Positions 40,735-53,700 of a DNA stretch of 64,000 nt are shown in pieces. Numbering within the stretch: the stretch's first letter is position 1; every line of letters begins with the position of its first letter. The DNA is taken from the NCBI RefSeq assembly GCF_021155775.2, contig NC_060238.1:15104542-15168541 (forward strand), given 5' to 3'. The notes beneath the pieces were generated by a model. It was not told the origin of the DNA. It worked only from the letters and a program-made list of their open reading frames with translations, and did not search any database. The translations under genes were made by a program, and so were the position numbers. This stretch comes from Neodiprion pinetum (taxonomy: Eukaryota > Arthropoda > Insecta > Hymenoptera > Diprionidae).

Positions 40735-42377
40735 TTATTCCTTTTCAGACAAAAATTTATCATCTTTCAAAATCGGAGAGCTTAAATTGACAACTGCACC
40801 AATTATTGTTAAAATTTCTTTGCCTTTCTTCACTAAACCAATTGGCATTCGCGAACCTAAAACTTTAAAGACTTTGAGTCGTTGATTAGAACGTTCCACG
40901 TGTACACGAGCTCTCGCTATTTTAGCGTTCAATCGTGATTCTTCTCTGGTAAATTGAAGCTGCTCTTTCTTAAATGGAGGCCTTATAAGCTTAATATCTT
41001 TTTCCTTGCATAATTTATCAACTCGAAACCCTTTATCAACCATTATTGCTTCACCTTTTTCTAGATAATTTAATATTTTGGATTGTTCAAATATCGCATC
41101 ATCTGAAACTCTTCCTCCGTACATTTCACCAATAAATGATATTATTCCTCCAGGAGTTACTCCAGTCATAAATTTTATTGTGTAAGTACTTTTGTACCGA
41201 GAATAACTTGCTTGTTGACAGCATAGATTTTTTGGTCTTTGGATAAATATTTCAGTGCAATCTAGAACGATTCTCACATTTCTAAAATCATCAAAACATA
41301 CTGGGAGATTCTTAGAAATTTCATCTTTATCCGGAAAAGGAATGCCTTCTTTCAAACAAACATAAAGCATATCAATTATCTTAAGGACTACTCTTCGACA
41401 CTGTGATAAAGATGAATACTTAAACAAAACTGCCAAGATTGCATATGATAAATTATGCTTCAATTTTATGAATGTCATTATTATTTTACTTCGAAGGTTC
41501 ATCGTTTCAAATCTATATTTAGGAAAGCCATCCTTTACCACGTCAATAATAGTTTTTAAGATATCAAAATTAATAATACCAGTTAGTGTGTTGAGCTCTT
41601 TTTCAGTTTTTAAAATATCACAAAAATCTGTGATTAAATCCCCGCTTTTAATCTGAACACCAATATCAACCAGGCGTTTTGTAGCCAAAATTTGGTCATT
41701 TTCTGTAAGCAGAGGTGTATCTTGAACTAAACTGATGGAACTACTTTCTCCTTGGTCATCCGGTTCCTCTGTCAAATTATTAGTATCTAAGTTATTAGTA
41801 TCTAACACATCCTGATCTTGACAACTAAGCTGACTAGCTGGCAATACTTCATTCCTACTCTTATCTCTTCGTAATCTTCTTGTCTCTCTGTCAGTATTTT
41901 TGTTGGTGATTAATCTTGGTGTCTTGTCTGTAGAAGGTAAATTACATGAAGGAACTGCATTTTGTTTTAATCTTCGTTTGCCTTTGGAGCTTAAATCTAC
42001 ATAAGAAAGTAATGCCCTTAGTTAATATTGCAAATAAAAAAGTTATTAAGATAATTAAAAAACAAATATAATATAATATAATCACCTGGTGAAAAATAAT
42101 CGGACTGTTTAAAATGCAAAGAACAAACTTGCATGTTATCGGTAACATTTTTACCAATTTTTAACACAATTTGCCACATTTTTCGGCAGTCTACTTTTTC
42201 TTCTTCACCGAACGTATTTATAATTTTTATGAAATTGTTTTTTTTAGGAAAAAGATGAAATCTGACATCTGAATCCCTACAAGCTTTACTCTTACATCCA
42301 TACACACTGCAAAAAGCTTTACTTTTTGTTTCCCTCGGAGAAAAACGTACACCCGAATCATCAACAACACTTTCCAT
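40735..42377 (-). CDS. THAP-DDE transposase of ISL2EU
   Basis: Two exons: 42377-42086 (ATG, MESVVDDSG) and 41996-40735, intron 42085-41997 with donor CAG|GTGAT and acceptor TATGTAG; 517 residues. The first exon is a THAP zinc finger (CSVYGCKSKACRD...FHLFP...WQIVLKIG...CSLHFKQSDYF) that would bind the element ends. The second exon has a DDE_4-type catalytic core: RIVLDCTEIFIQRPKN (first Asp), AIMVDKGFRVD (second Asp) and RVHVERSNQRLK (Glu). No stop is visible. It is convergent with the YqaJ gene, 160 bp between stops. Confidence 0.88.
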
Positions 42378-42543
42378 TTTAATTTTAGTTTGTTTCTTAG
42401 CTAACAATAAAAAAAACTCAATAATTGTAAATTAAAGTTTACATTATCAATATGTTGAGCAATATCCATATGACAGCTGACCCGTTTTCGCTAGTTTAAA
42501 TTTTGAACACCAGGCGACAGTACTTGTACTTACCACTTACCAA

Positions 42544-44393
42544 TACCTCGAGAATATGCTCGTTAGCTCAATACCGCAGAGAGAGAAGGGGTGATTTTGG
42601 AGAGAGAGAGAGAGAGAGATGCACTCAAAACACACGCTACTCAACAAAAAAAAAAGTAAAATAAAATACTATATTTCACAATAGCGGTGATACAAAAACA
42701 CAAAAAAAAAGAATAATTCGAAATTCGTTCGTCGCGATCTAAGAAAAAAAAAAAAATAGAAAATTATACGTAACCTACGCTATTACTCACTCTACTGAGC
42801 CTGCGGCTCGCTAACTAAAATCTAACTCAACATTTACAAAATCTCAATACGCCACTCTCAATTCGCAACTTCGAAATTTTTCCTCTAAAGCAATAATTGC
42901 TCGAAACCGAAACTAGACCTACTTTCTCGGTGGTGCGCCATCGGGCTACCGAACAGACGGCGTCTGCAATCTCACCCGAGATCTCACCCGACTCAGAGCT
43001 TCGACCCCACCGCGAGCTGTCTTGAATCTAAACTTGACAACTTGAATTAAAATAAATTTTAGTTCGTACTTATTTCAACTATACAGATTCTTAAACGCAA
43101 ACCTACGTCAGACGCAACTGAAACGCAATGACACGAACTTCTCGTCTCAACCGCTACGTAACGAAACCGCAATCTCAACTATACGCAACCTGAACTCAAC
43201 TAAATACTATCTTAAATAAACGGAAAATTAACTGAGCGCGAGCGCAACTAAACGTACCCTTAACTGAACGCAATCTCAAGTTAACGCAAATCAACTGAAC
43301 ACCATCTTAACTAAACGGCAACTGAACTAAGCGCAAGCGCAACTCAACATAACCTTAACTGAACGCTATCGCAACGGATCCGAAATCAAACCTTTTCGAA
43401 ATTCGCAAAAACGTTATTCGCTAATTCGAGCACTCCAATTCGGCACTTCGCGACTTACTCGAGAGACTACACTGAAAAACCCTGATAACGCGGCTGAACC
43501 CAGTACAACGGAATTTAGCTGTAAGTAATTTTAAAAACGAGAAGGACGCAACTAGAACCCGTGATTCTACTCAACATTCTTGACTACTCAAAATTGGCTC
43601 TATTTTATGACTCGCAACTCAAGCTATGGTCACCAAGCAAAAAATACGGCGGAAAAATTTTAAGTAATTTTCTATAACGCAAATCCAAAATGGCTATCCG
43701 TTATACACACTCTCCATCCCCTTCACGATTCTTAGGCGGCTCCATTACTTCGCGAACTCCCAAAACGTGACTATTTAGCACGACCGCCAGAACTAGAGCG
43801 GTTTCAAAAACCTACGACCTGCCGCAACACGAATCTCGATACGGTATCCCATGCGTGACGTCATACCCACAAGAATACGCAATAATCGACCCGTCGTCGA
43901 TTTCGTCGATTGCGCAACTCGACGCGCACTTTTAATAATATCGCGGCGCAGAACTTAACGCTAAATCGCATGGTCAATTGTTGGCGAGGTGAAGGGGGAG
44001 AGGCTGCGGCGCGCCGGCCGCCAGCGGGAATTGCGTCCGCCTTGGATTCCCGCGACGCGGGGATCTTCGTTGGCTCCCCCTCCGCAGCCACGACATTCTT
44101 CCTTCGCAATCATCGCTAGTCCACCACTCCACTATCTCCTCGAATTAGGTGCTGACTCCTGCCTGATGCCGTTGTAGCTGAAAAAATAAAAAAAAAAAAT
44201 AAAATAAAAAAAACCTGAAATATCTTTCGCTATTCGCTGAAGTGTCCCCTCTCGTAGTTTCGAATGCGTGATTTCAGTTATGACGCTCTTTTGCTAAGAC
44301 TTCGCGACTCAATCTGGAAAATCCCTAAATTGTGGTTCCGCCCAGGGGTCAAGAAGCCCCTTGTAATGAGCATTAAAAATTCCACGTTACAAT
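42544..44393. other. Remainder of element X copy 3
   Basis: Non-coding; rich in Cttaactgaacgcaatct-like degenerate short repeats at 43140-43390 (AACTGAACGCAA units). The GC-rich block at 43980-44100 matches copies 1 and 2. No gene. Confidence 0.6.
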
Positions 44394-45138
44394 ATAAATA
44401 TTTATATTCTATGAAAGTACTCACAAAAGTAGAAACTCTTTGAAGTCTTCGGATTTTCCAATGAGCACCTTTTTTTACCACTCACTTTGTCAAACACCTG
44501 TTTCTGCACGAGGGATTTTTCAAATGCAAGAGAAGTTTCAAACCGCCATTCAAATTTGTATGAAAAGAGACATGCCTACCCTCGACCGAGCAACAACCAA
44601 TTAGCCTATGGGCTGCACACCACGTGACATGCAGGCAAAAATGTGACGCGGGAACAGTCTAAGCAAAGAAAATTTTCTCAAAAGCTCGCTACCTACTTTT
44701 TTGCTAACCGATGTTTTCTCATCGCATATTCCACGCGAATAGGGTTGGGGGCCTGCAGACTCAGACCTGTTCGCCATAAAAAGTCGTACACCCCAAAAAC
44801 GGAATGTACACAAACCATTCGGTCAAAAGTCGACAAGACCAGATTTTTCCCCTGTCAATCGTCGCTCACTACCTGCTTTTTGTTGACCGATACTACCCAT
44901 CACATGCTCCACGCTGATTAGGGTTGGAATGTACAGGCTCAGACCTGTTCGCCATGGAATTTTTTTATTCTTTGATGGCAGGGTGGTACAGATCTTGGAC
45001 CGCCAACCACTACACCTAAATTCGTGTGATCTTTCAGCATATATTGGTTCAACGCATCCGATACAGAGTCGTCAGTCTTACACGATACGTGTGAGTTAAA
45101 AGTTCTACAAAGTTATAATTATATCAACATCAAAGTCA
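44394..45138. other. Upstream region of Polinton 2 with a partial tandem duplication
   Basis: Two diverged copies of about 95 bp (about 44670-44775 and 44860-44957) share CGCTACCTRCTTTTTKYTRA and the end CAGACCTGTTCGCCAT. No ORF. It may hold the PolB promoter of Polinton 2. Confidence 0.55.
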
Positions 45139-48100
45139 TGGCCGCCGAAACATACCCGAATCTCGCCTAGATAATGGAGAATACGCACAATTTGTTAGGC
45201 GAGCTGCATCCTGAGCGGGAGAATGACGATATCTTCAAACATTGGATTGATGTTGGAATGGAAAATCTCCAATTGCTGCTTGATGTTTCCAAGCGTCCGA
45301 GAACAAGCATGGGTGCGAAACTGCAAATTCAACATTCAATAACACTCGTACAATCCTGGGTGGCGAAGATTCAGCAACAGCTGCGGTAGCGAAAGCAGCA
45401 GCGGCAGCAGCAGCACGCTGTGGTGATGGGCGCTGATATCGAGAGTCCTGCGGCCGTACAGTGGGACGATATCGATAGTGCTTTTGCCAGCCAGATCCGA
45501 ACGGGAGTTGTCACAAATCTCCAGCATAAGAATTTGGAGGCCTTTCTGGACGACGCACAGCGGGTTGTCGTTGAACGATTGAGGCTGGTACTGCGCGAGG
45601 AGAAAAATGTGAAGGTTACCCTCACATTATAATGCAAATTTGAAAACACAAAGCACGATGGGATTGCGGAAGAAGTTAAAAGCTTCAACGCCTTCAAACC
45701 CGCGATCCTCCCCTCGAGCGATATAGACGGTTGGTTTACAGACGCAAGAAACGATCTGCTTGTAAAGGTTGAAGATTTCGAACAACGTGATTCTGAGTGG
45801 AGCATGGTCGAGATCCTCCATACTGTTATAAACATCAACCGGTACCAGGCTCTCGCTGCGGGGCTTTCGACATTCGTTGATCTGCCCAAGGATATTCGGT
45901 GGAAGAAGGCTGTAGTCAGTGTGAAAAATAAAGAAGAAAGATGCCTTTTCTGGTCCATCACTGCAGCCCTCCACCCAGTCAACACCCACGCTGAGAGGAC
46001 TCTCCACTGTCGTCGGTATATTTCCGAGTTGGACTGTACAGGTATCATTCCTCACCACTCTGCACGATGTGAAAAAGTTCAAGAGATTGAATAATTTGTG
46101 GATTAATGTATACGGGATGAAACCTCAAACTCTTTCACATCATGCAAAATCGAAGAAATGCGTCATCGTGCCAATTTATTTGAGTCGAAATTTGAATTGC
46201 GTAAACAATAACACGATTTATCTTCTAATGTTTGAATGTAATGATCGTAACGAAAATGATATGGCTCGCGAGTTGACAACAAGATTCCACTTTGCTTATA
46301 TTAAAGATCTTTTACGATTGGTGAGCAAACAATTGTCCGATTATAATGGTCAGCTATTTTTATGTGACAAATGTTTGTGTCACTTTGCCGTGAAGCATGC
46401 CTACGACACTATCGACAAGGTTGCATTATGTTAAATGAAGTGCGCATAGAATTTTCCAAGTCTAAAGATTTAACATTTTCAAACTTTCAAAACAAAGGTA
46501 CCGTCCCGTTTGTTGTTTACGCCGATCTCGAATGTATATTAGAGCCTGTACCGGTTGATGAATTCCAGAATCACGTCTCCAACCGTAAAACACATGAATT
46601 TTAAAAGCATGTCCCGCACAGTGTAGCATACTATGTTCATTGCGCGTACGATAAGACTTCATCAGAGTTCCACAGTAAACGCGGTGCTAATTGCATAGAT
46701 TGGTTCATGCAGCAGTTTGAAGATTTATTGATTTAAGTAGAGTCTCGCATCAAAATCTTAATTTCGATGAAGTCTCTCACGCAAGTGCAACGCAATCGTC
46801 ACATGCGCGCAAAGAATTTTTATGTTTGCGAAAAGCCGTTTACCCCTGAGGAGAAAAAGTGTCACGATCGCTGTCACTTCACGGGTAGTTATCGTGGTCC
46901 TGCTCATACTCGGTGTAATTTGAATTTTAGAGAGACGCATACAATTTCAATAGTTTTTTACAATTTGTCCGGTTGCGATTCCAACTTTTCAATAAAATCC
47001 CTAGCGTCAACTTTTCCCGGTGAAATTACACTGCTACCCATAAATAAGGAAAAATATATATATCCTTCACGAAACGTGTTGATGGGACAATGATACACCT
47101 GAGATTCATCGATTCGTTTCGATTTATGGCTAGCAGTATCAATGAACTTTGGTCATATTTGGATGATGCAGATAAACAGATAGTGCGTAAATTTTATAAT
47201 AATCCCACACAGTTTAGTTTGATGAACCGCAAAGGCGTTTTTCCCCATGAATACGTCGATTGTTGGAGGAAACTCAATGAAACACGATTACCTGCAAAGA
47301 AACATTTCTACTCACACCTCTGCGATGTAAATATTTCAGACGCCCATTACGATCACGCTAAAAATGTTTGGGGGGAATTCCATTTCGAGTCATTGGGGGA
47401 CTATTCCGATTTATATTTAAAGACTGATATTTTGTTGCTTGCTGATATTTTTCAAAATTTCCGAGCCAGCTGCTTTAAAACATATGATTTTGATCCGTTG
47501 CATCACTACACAGCGCCAGGGCTTGCTTTTGACGCGATTCTCAAACATACTACAGTAAATTTACAACTTTCAGACGACCCTGAAGTGGTGTTATTTATGG
47601 AAAGAAGCATTCGAGGCGGTGTAGGCGATGTTCTAATCGACACGCTCGGACCAATAATAGGATTATGGAATAAGATTTTGATTATAGTAACGTGGAATCA
47701 TATCTTATGTATTTCGACGTAAACAATTTACACGGTGCGGCTATGAGTGCACATTCACCGATCGGTTCGTTCAAGTGGGAGCATAATCCCATCGATATGT
47801 CAACTCACCCGGACGATTTACCGATCGGTTACATCATTGAGATGGAATTAGAATATCCTATAGATCTTCACGAGGATCATAACGATTCACCTCTTTGTGC
47901 TGAGCATTTCACTCCTCCAAGTGGTGGAAACGCTAAGCTCGTCACCACCCTTTACCCAAAAACAAAGTATATATTGCACTATGGAAATTTGAAGCAGTGT
48001 TTGAGTTTAGGATTGAAATTAACGAAAGTGCATTGAGTTTCAAAGTTTGCACAATCTCCATGGCTCGAGCCTTACATCACGCTCAATACAGACATGCGTA

Positions 48101-48929
48101 AGCGGTCTAGGAATGAATTTGAGAAAAACTTTTACAAATTCATGAATAACGCTGTGTTCGGCAAGACTATGGAGAATGTGCGATATCATAAAGATGTTAA
48201 ATTGGTTACAAAATGGGAGGGAAGAGGTGGTGCGAGAACGCTTATTGCCCGAGCAAACTTTCTCAGCTGCACAGTATTTGACGCGGATATGGTTATCATA
48301 GAAATGAATCGTGTCAAAGTTCACTTCGCTCAGCCTATATACATTGGCGCCGCAATCCTAGATCTGTCCAGAATTATTCTCCACGATTTTCATTATATTC
48401 ATATCAAAACCAACTTTTCGAAAAAACAACCCAAATTGATGTACACAGACACCGACAGCCTTGTTTACCAATTCAATGTACCTAATATCTATCATATCGT
48501 CGAACGTGATGTCGACGCAATGTTTGACACTTCTGACTGTCCTTCAGACAACGTGTACGGTATTCCGCTAAAAACCAAGAAACGCCTGGGTCTGATGAAG
48601 GATGAGAACAACGGAAAAATTGTGAAAAATTTACCACCATGGGAGAGGACGAAACGAAACACATCAACGACATCAAAGTATGCAAACGTGTCAAGGGTGT
48701 CAAAAGTTCAACGTTGAACACATTCACGTTTGACGATTATAAGCGCTGTCTGTTGGCCTACAAAGAATTGGCCCGTCCTTAATGCTTAATACATAGCAAG
48801 AAACATCAAGTTCGCATTATCGTTCAGAAAAAATTGGCTCTGAGTTGGCAAGATGACAAGCGGCAATTGATACCTGGGCAGACTGACACCGTAACTTGGG
48901 GATTTGTCGCCGCCCTCCAATACCTATAG
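45139..48929 (+). pseudogene. Polinton DNA polymerase B (Polinton 2), many frameshifts
   Basis: A near full-length reading in pieces: start at the ATG at 45139 with a TAG eleven codons in, then ENTHNLLGELHPE; an IDSAFASQIRTGVVTNLQHK block (45470); INRYQALAAGLSTFVDLPKD (45830); a Cys-rich region with HCHFTGSYRGPAHTRCN-like residues (46860-46920); YNLSGCDSN exonuclease-region residues; DYSDLYLKTDILLLADIFQN (47400); motif A MYFDVNNLHGA (47710); NNAVFGKTMENVR (48140); motif C YTDTDSLVYQF (48440); and the tail to TAG 48927-48929. At least six frame changes. Motif C residues are intact, unlike Polinton 1. Confidence 0.88.
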
Positions 48930-49236
48930 GATAGAACTATAGACATAGAATCGTTGTAAATATTTGCGTTTGACACCTCGGACGATCTTTCATCAGGCAG
49001 AGACGTTTCTTCATCAATACGATATTATTAATATATTGACTAATTATTCATATTTATTCGTTTACCACGAAACAAGTTTCGAGAAAACGGAAAAAAGTTT
49101 TCTGAAAACTTTTCCTATTTGATTAACACGTAAAAAAAGTTGTCAGAAAATGAAAAAAAGTTTTCCGGAAACGAAAAAAAGTTTTCCAGAAAATAAAATG
49201 TGTATCAACCGTATGAAATAATTGCAGATTATTATT

Positions 49237-49287
<51 letters not shown>

Positions 49288-49377
49288 ATTGTTGTTGTTG
49301 AACTTTGTATAGTAACGAGTATGGCACATGTGTGTACAAAGGGGATAAATGTGGAAATAATTCTATAATCAAATCTT
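48930..49377. other. Intergenic region with a GTT microsatellite
   Basis: Contains gaaaaaagttttcc-type short repeats (49080-49195) and the (GTT)n tract at 49238-49301. No gene. Confidence 0.6.
49238..49301. repeat. (GTT)n microsatellite
   Basis: About twenty GTT units with an ATT interruption. Frames through it give only poly-Asn or poly-Thr and are not genes. Confidence 0.9.
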
Positions 49378-50340
49378 TCATTGTACTTCTGAAAATACAT
49401 ACAAATTATAGTACATGTTTGTTTTATTTATCCAACTATTGTGTGAACTATCAAAACCCAACCACTTCACATAGAACTGTTTCCCCCGTTTGCGTAATAC
49501 TTCTTCCACAAGGTAGCCGTTGTGGTATCTTACTTTACTGAGCTCCTCCTCGTAGAAGCCTCCTTTGATGGGATGATCTTGACAATCGGTAAGTTTGTAC
49601 GTCAGCGGATTTGTATTTATCACCTCACTCACGGTAAATATTTCCGTCGTCAAATTAGGTGTGTAGCCTTCTTCGAATATATTCTTGTACATGCTGATTC
49701 AAACTCGATCGCCACATTGAATTTTCTCGTCCGATCACTTTGTCTGATTAGCCGAGGCTTGTATACGCTACGATACAGTTGTTTTTCATTCTCCGTGCTG
49801 ACATCCACCGATTTCATTCGAATCATGCGATGCTTGGTGTTGTTGTAGGACCTTATTAAATTACCCAAAATATCAATCCACTTGTCAGATCCTTGGAGAG
49901 TAAACCGCTTCCACATTTTATTTTTCGATGTTCGATTGAAACGTTCGCACATCGACGCCTTTGAGTTGCTAAATGTCGAATACATGTTGATATTGTACTG
50001 CTTCACGTGGGCTTTGAATTCGCTGTTGTAAAATTCTTTGCCTTTATCAACGTGTAGATGTGTAGGTATACGGCTCTGGGCCAGTACAGATTTCATGGCA
50101 GCAGTCACATCTTTCCCACTCTTGGACTTAATCGGTACAGCCCACGCGTACTTGGCAAATATATCGATGATTGTTAGCAGGTATTTGTATTCCTTGTTGT
50201 GCGTGCTGTATGCCATCATATCAACGAGATCAGCTTGCCAGGTCTCATCCAGTCCACGTACATCTACAAACCGACGTTGATAATTGTGCCGAGCGGGTCT
50301 GTGAAGTTCATTCGCTATTGTCGTCTTCATTGTATTTCTC
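49378..50340 (-). pseudogene. Polinton integrase with chromodomain (Polinton 2)
   Basis: Core frame 50330-49650: ETWQADLVDMMAYS (Asp), LHVDKGKEFYN (Asp) and SMCERFNRT (Glu), all three catalytic residues present. A shift near 49690 leads to the C-terminal frame 49692-49378 with a chromodomain, GYLVEEVLRKRGKQFYVKWL. The N-terminal zinc-binding part beyond 50340 is frameshifted and lost. Chromodomains guide such integrases to chromatin. Less decayed than the Polinton 1 copy. Confidence 0.87.
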
Positions 50341-50907
50341 GCTCTGTGTTGCCAAATTTTTCAAACTTTCTTCCAGGCGCTTCTGCTCTTCAAACGAAGC
50401 TGATTCCTTTCACTCACCTAGACACTCTAGCATAAAGCTTTCTGTTACGCACACGCACCTGTTTAAGGGCTTCACTGATTTGCGTTAAGGTGCCTTTTCA
50501 CGAGCGAATTATTCGCTGAAAATTGAGCAAAGGACGGTCATGTGACCCTGGTTATTTGGTAGTTCCACGTTCGCTCTTGAAAACGAAAGTGGCGTCCAAA
50601 ACCAGCGAAAACATATCAACGGTTGCTCATGGAAACGTAATAGGGCGTCAAGAAATAGCGTCCAGGTCCATTGCAACATCCTCGTATCATAAGTTATGTG
50701 ATTCGCGTCCTTTTGTGTCCGAAAATTTTATTTGCCCTAAAGTGTCATGCGTTTTGTTGTTTACAATTGATAAGATCGTGTGTGCTAACCGGCAACGAAT
50801 TGGCCTCTCTAAAGTGGGGGTATATGTAGGATATATGTGTGTGCGTAAATAAAGAATTAGTAAATAATAATCGATAAAATAGAACAATATAAAAGAGTTG
50901 TATGTAT
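50341..50907. other. Unassigned sequence between integrase and element X copy 2
   Basis: No ORF with recognisable features. It ends in the GTAT duplication (50904-50907). Confidence 0.5.
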
Positions 50908-53700
50908 TGTGACGTGGCATTTCGATTAGGCCTGCCCGTTACAAGGTACTCCCTGAACCCTGGGCGGAATCCCGGGATAAGGGTTCGGAAATCGAGTCGC
51001 GAAATAATCAGAGAGAGCGCCAGAACTGGAGTCACGCACCCGGGCTTCGACAGGGACGAAATAGCGAATTACGAACAAGATATTGCAGGTTTTTGTTTTT
51101 ATTTTTTTTTTTTGAGTACACCGGCTACCAGCCAGCGACCAACTCCGACGCCGAAGATATTTCGAGGCAAGGCGAAACCGCGGAGATCTCGCGGGAAGGA
51201 CACCGAGGCTGCGGAGGGGGAGACAACGCAGATCCCTGCAGCGCGGGAATCCAAGGCGGACGCGATTCCCGCTGGCGGCCGGCGCGCCGCAGCCTCCCCG
51301 CTCACCCCGTCTACGCCCAACCGAGGCAACCGCGAGAGACCAGCGAGCGATGAGGGAGCACCACCTCGCCTAACCCCAGGACCCCGTAGAGCTGCGCGGA
51401 AGACGACATCGCGATCTAGCCTTAAGTTCTGCGCCGCGTAGCGACGACAGGTGCGCATCAAGTTGCCGCAATCCCCAAAATCGATGACAAATCGATTGTT
51501 GCGCATTCTTAGGGTGATGACGTCACGAAGGATTAGCGTGACGAGATCGGCGTTGCGGCCGATCGGCCATCTGAGATCAGTCTAGTTCTGGCGGTTAACT
51601 GCAACGGTTATCCCTTTGACTTGGCGTTTGAGTTCCGTTTCTTTTTGAGTAGACAAGGGTGAAGTGTTGTTGCGAGGCACGATGGACGGACACGGGCATG
51701 AGGGAGTGGGAAGCTTTGTGGCGTGGATGTGGAGCGGTAAGCGCTGCTAATATTCTTGCGAGAGAATTTCGAGGAATAATAAATGAAGGATTGCCGAGGA
51801 ACGGATAGCCATTGAGGATTTGCGTTCACGAAATTACTCGAAATTCTTTAGCCGATAAATCTGCTTGGTGACTGTTCAGTGCCTAAGCGTCGTTTTGTGC
51901 CCGTGTCATTGCGATCTCCGTGCGAGCCGCGCTCGAACGATTCGTCTCCGCAGGGATGCCAAATCTCGCGTAGATGAGGAGGCGAGCGCGCATCACGCAT
52001 TTTTTAAAACAGTCCAGTTGAGTCGTCCGTCTAGTGACGATCGTGAGTGACGCCGTGCGTTCTCTCGTACCACGACCAAAAGACGAGAGGCTCAAATATA
52101 CTCTCGTATACGTTCGCTCTACGGAGTAAGGTAGATGAGTACGGCCCGAGTGTCTCTCATTCTACACGGGACCGAGTGCCCATACACGCATACCAAGGGT
52201 CTTGCACCCTTTCATCATACAACGAGTCCGAGCGCTCTTGGTGTACTACCAACACCAATCATACTCTCATACACGTTCGCTCCTCGGAGTAAGGCAAACG
52301 CAAATCATACGAAATTTGATCGAATCGAATAAAACAAAAATCGCAATACGAAACGCACTCGAGATCGCGGTGGCATGAGCCAAACGGGCTGTAACCGGCA
52401 TATACACATTCATATACACAATCGACACATTCACGTGTGCGACACATGCTTTTATACGTTCACAAATACACGTCCAGACTTCGTGGGTTTTTATGCCGCA
52501 AGGCTTTTCCCACAAGAGCCAATAAACATTCATAATTCGATGGCTCAAACGCGAGAGTTTTTTATTCAAGAAAACCTCAACCTCTATCCTTCACACTAAT
52601 AAAAAAGGTTCAATTCAAAACTACGAGGCAACTTCGCCTATGAAGAAGCTTCGACTATACAGTGACCGTAGCCTGAGTTGCGCATACTAACGTAGAGCCA
52701 CAGTTGAGCGACCGAGAAGATCAAATAGAGTCCCGGGTTTGAGTCGCGACAAGACTACTGTAATTTGAGTGCAGCCAAATTCCGTTGCACGAGGTCATGT
52801 CAAATCAGTACGATACATTCTCCTTTCTCGTGTAGGTCGCGAGCCGTCGAAAGGGGAGCGTTCGACCTCGTGAACCGCGTCCCGACGTCGCGGAGAAAGT
52901 TGAGCTCGGGTGCGTGTTAGTAAGAGTATTCTTTTGTAGAGGATAGTCGCGGGTGACGCGACGAGCCTCCCTTCCGTTTGGGCTTTGGTATTATCAGTTA
53001 GTGTTAAGGTGGCGATCAGCGTCCGTAGTCAGAAGCAATTTTATTTCTTTTGTTTGATTTATAACCGATCGCGAACACCGTCGGCCGAGAAGTCGGTTCC
53101 GTTTCCGTCGAGGAGTTTATTATTAAGTTGGCGATTAGCGCCATTCTGTAGAGGACGATCGCGGGCAGCGCGTCGGGTCCTATTTTGTTTTTGGTTTTTT
53201 TTGTGAATTAGCGGTTATGATTAGGACCGCGACTAGCGCACGTAGGCCGTAGAGGTCTCCTAGATCTATTCATTTTTTTTTATTATTATTTTGTTTGTTC
53301 TTTTTTTTTTTTTGGTTAAATCTAAGCGTTTGTATTTGGAGTCGCGAAGAACAACTTTCGCAGTATTGTTATTATTTTTTTTTTTGTATTATCGCTATCT
53401 GGAAATATATTGTCTAATTTCATTATTGCTTTGTGAAATAACGTGTTGGCGAACATGTGACGTATCTCTCTCTACCCAAAAATTACCCCTCCCCTCGCGG
53501 CGGTACTGAGCTAACGAGTATATGGTCGCGGTATATTGTATTACCGATTTCGTGGCGTGTTGATCACGCCAGGCGCCCAACAAATTTCGCGATATTGTTT
53601 CAGGTCCAGGGTACATTGTGGACGCCGATTTATTGTGCACGCGGTAAGTTCTCGGTCATTTTCTCCGAGTGACCGAGGAGCGGGAGAAATTCACGTCACA
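50908..53700. mobile_element. Element X, copy 2 (2.8 kb, inverted relative to copy 1)
   Basis: TGTGACGTGGCATTTCG at 50908 and ...AATTCACGTCACA at 53700, flanked by GTAT on both sides (50904-50907 and 53701-53704). Closely similar to 3657-6381 reversed, including the GC-rich block 51120-51440. It starts and ends with a 14-bp imperfect inverted match. No known protein. Confidence 0.85.

Larger units (their letters stand above)
38615..42543. mobile_element. ISL2EU DNA transposon, apparently complete
   Basis: 3.93 kb with terminal inverted repeats starting TTGGTAAG (38615) and ending CTTACCAA (42543). The inner arms share ACTAGCGAAAACGGGTC and CATATG. Flanked by a 2-bp TA (or AT) duplication within element X copy 3. 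Two convergent genes: a SWIM/YqaJ protein (+) and a THAP-DDE transposase (-), the pair that defines ISL2EU. Both read through after splicing, so it may be autonomous. Confidence 0.9.
38531..44393. mobile_element. Element X, copy 3 (old, diverged, interrupted by ISL2EU)
   Basis: Starts TGTAAGGTGGATTT and continues into the CGCGAAATGCTGTTGGGCGCC block shared with copy 1. It is broken at 38614 by the ISL2EU transposon and resumes at 42544 (ATACCTCGAG, GCTCAATACCGCAGAGAG). The right end is ATTCCACGTTACA at 44393. The interior shares the CCGCCAGCGGGAATTGCGTC block near 44000. Shorter and more diverged than copies 1 and 2; no TSD could be verified. A (GA)n run lies at 42600-42620. Confidence 0.72.
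44394..50907. mobile_element. Polinton 2, truncated
   Basis: PolB (+, 45139-48929) and integrase (-, 49378-50340) in the convergent order also seen in Polinton 1. No ATPase, capsid or protease follows and no terminal repeats were found. The sequence passes into unrecognised DNA at about 50350. Multiple frameshifts in PolB show long inactivity. Confidence 0.85.

Noticed and set aside
45371..46082. Minus-strand ORFs of 151-225 codons
   Set aside because: They are antisense shadows of the PolB pseudogene, whose plus-strand motifs are clear.
49123..49400. Poly-Asn and poly-Thr ORFs
   Set aside because: Translation of the GTT microsatellite.
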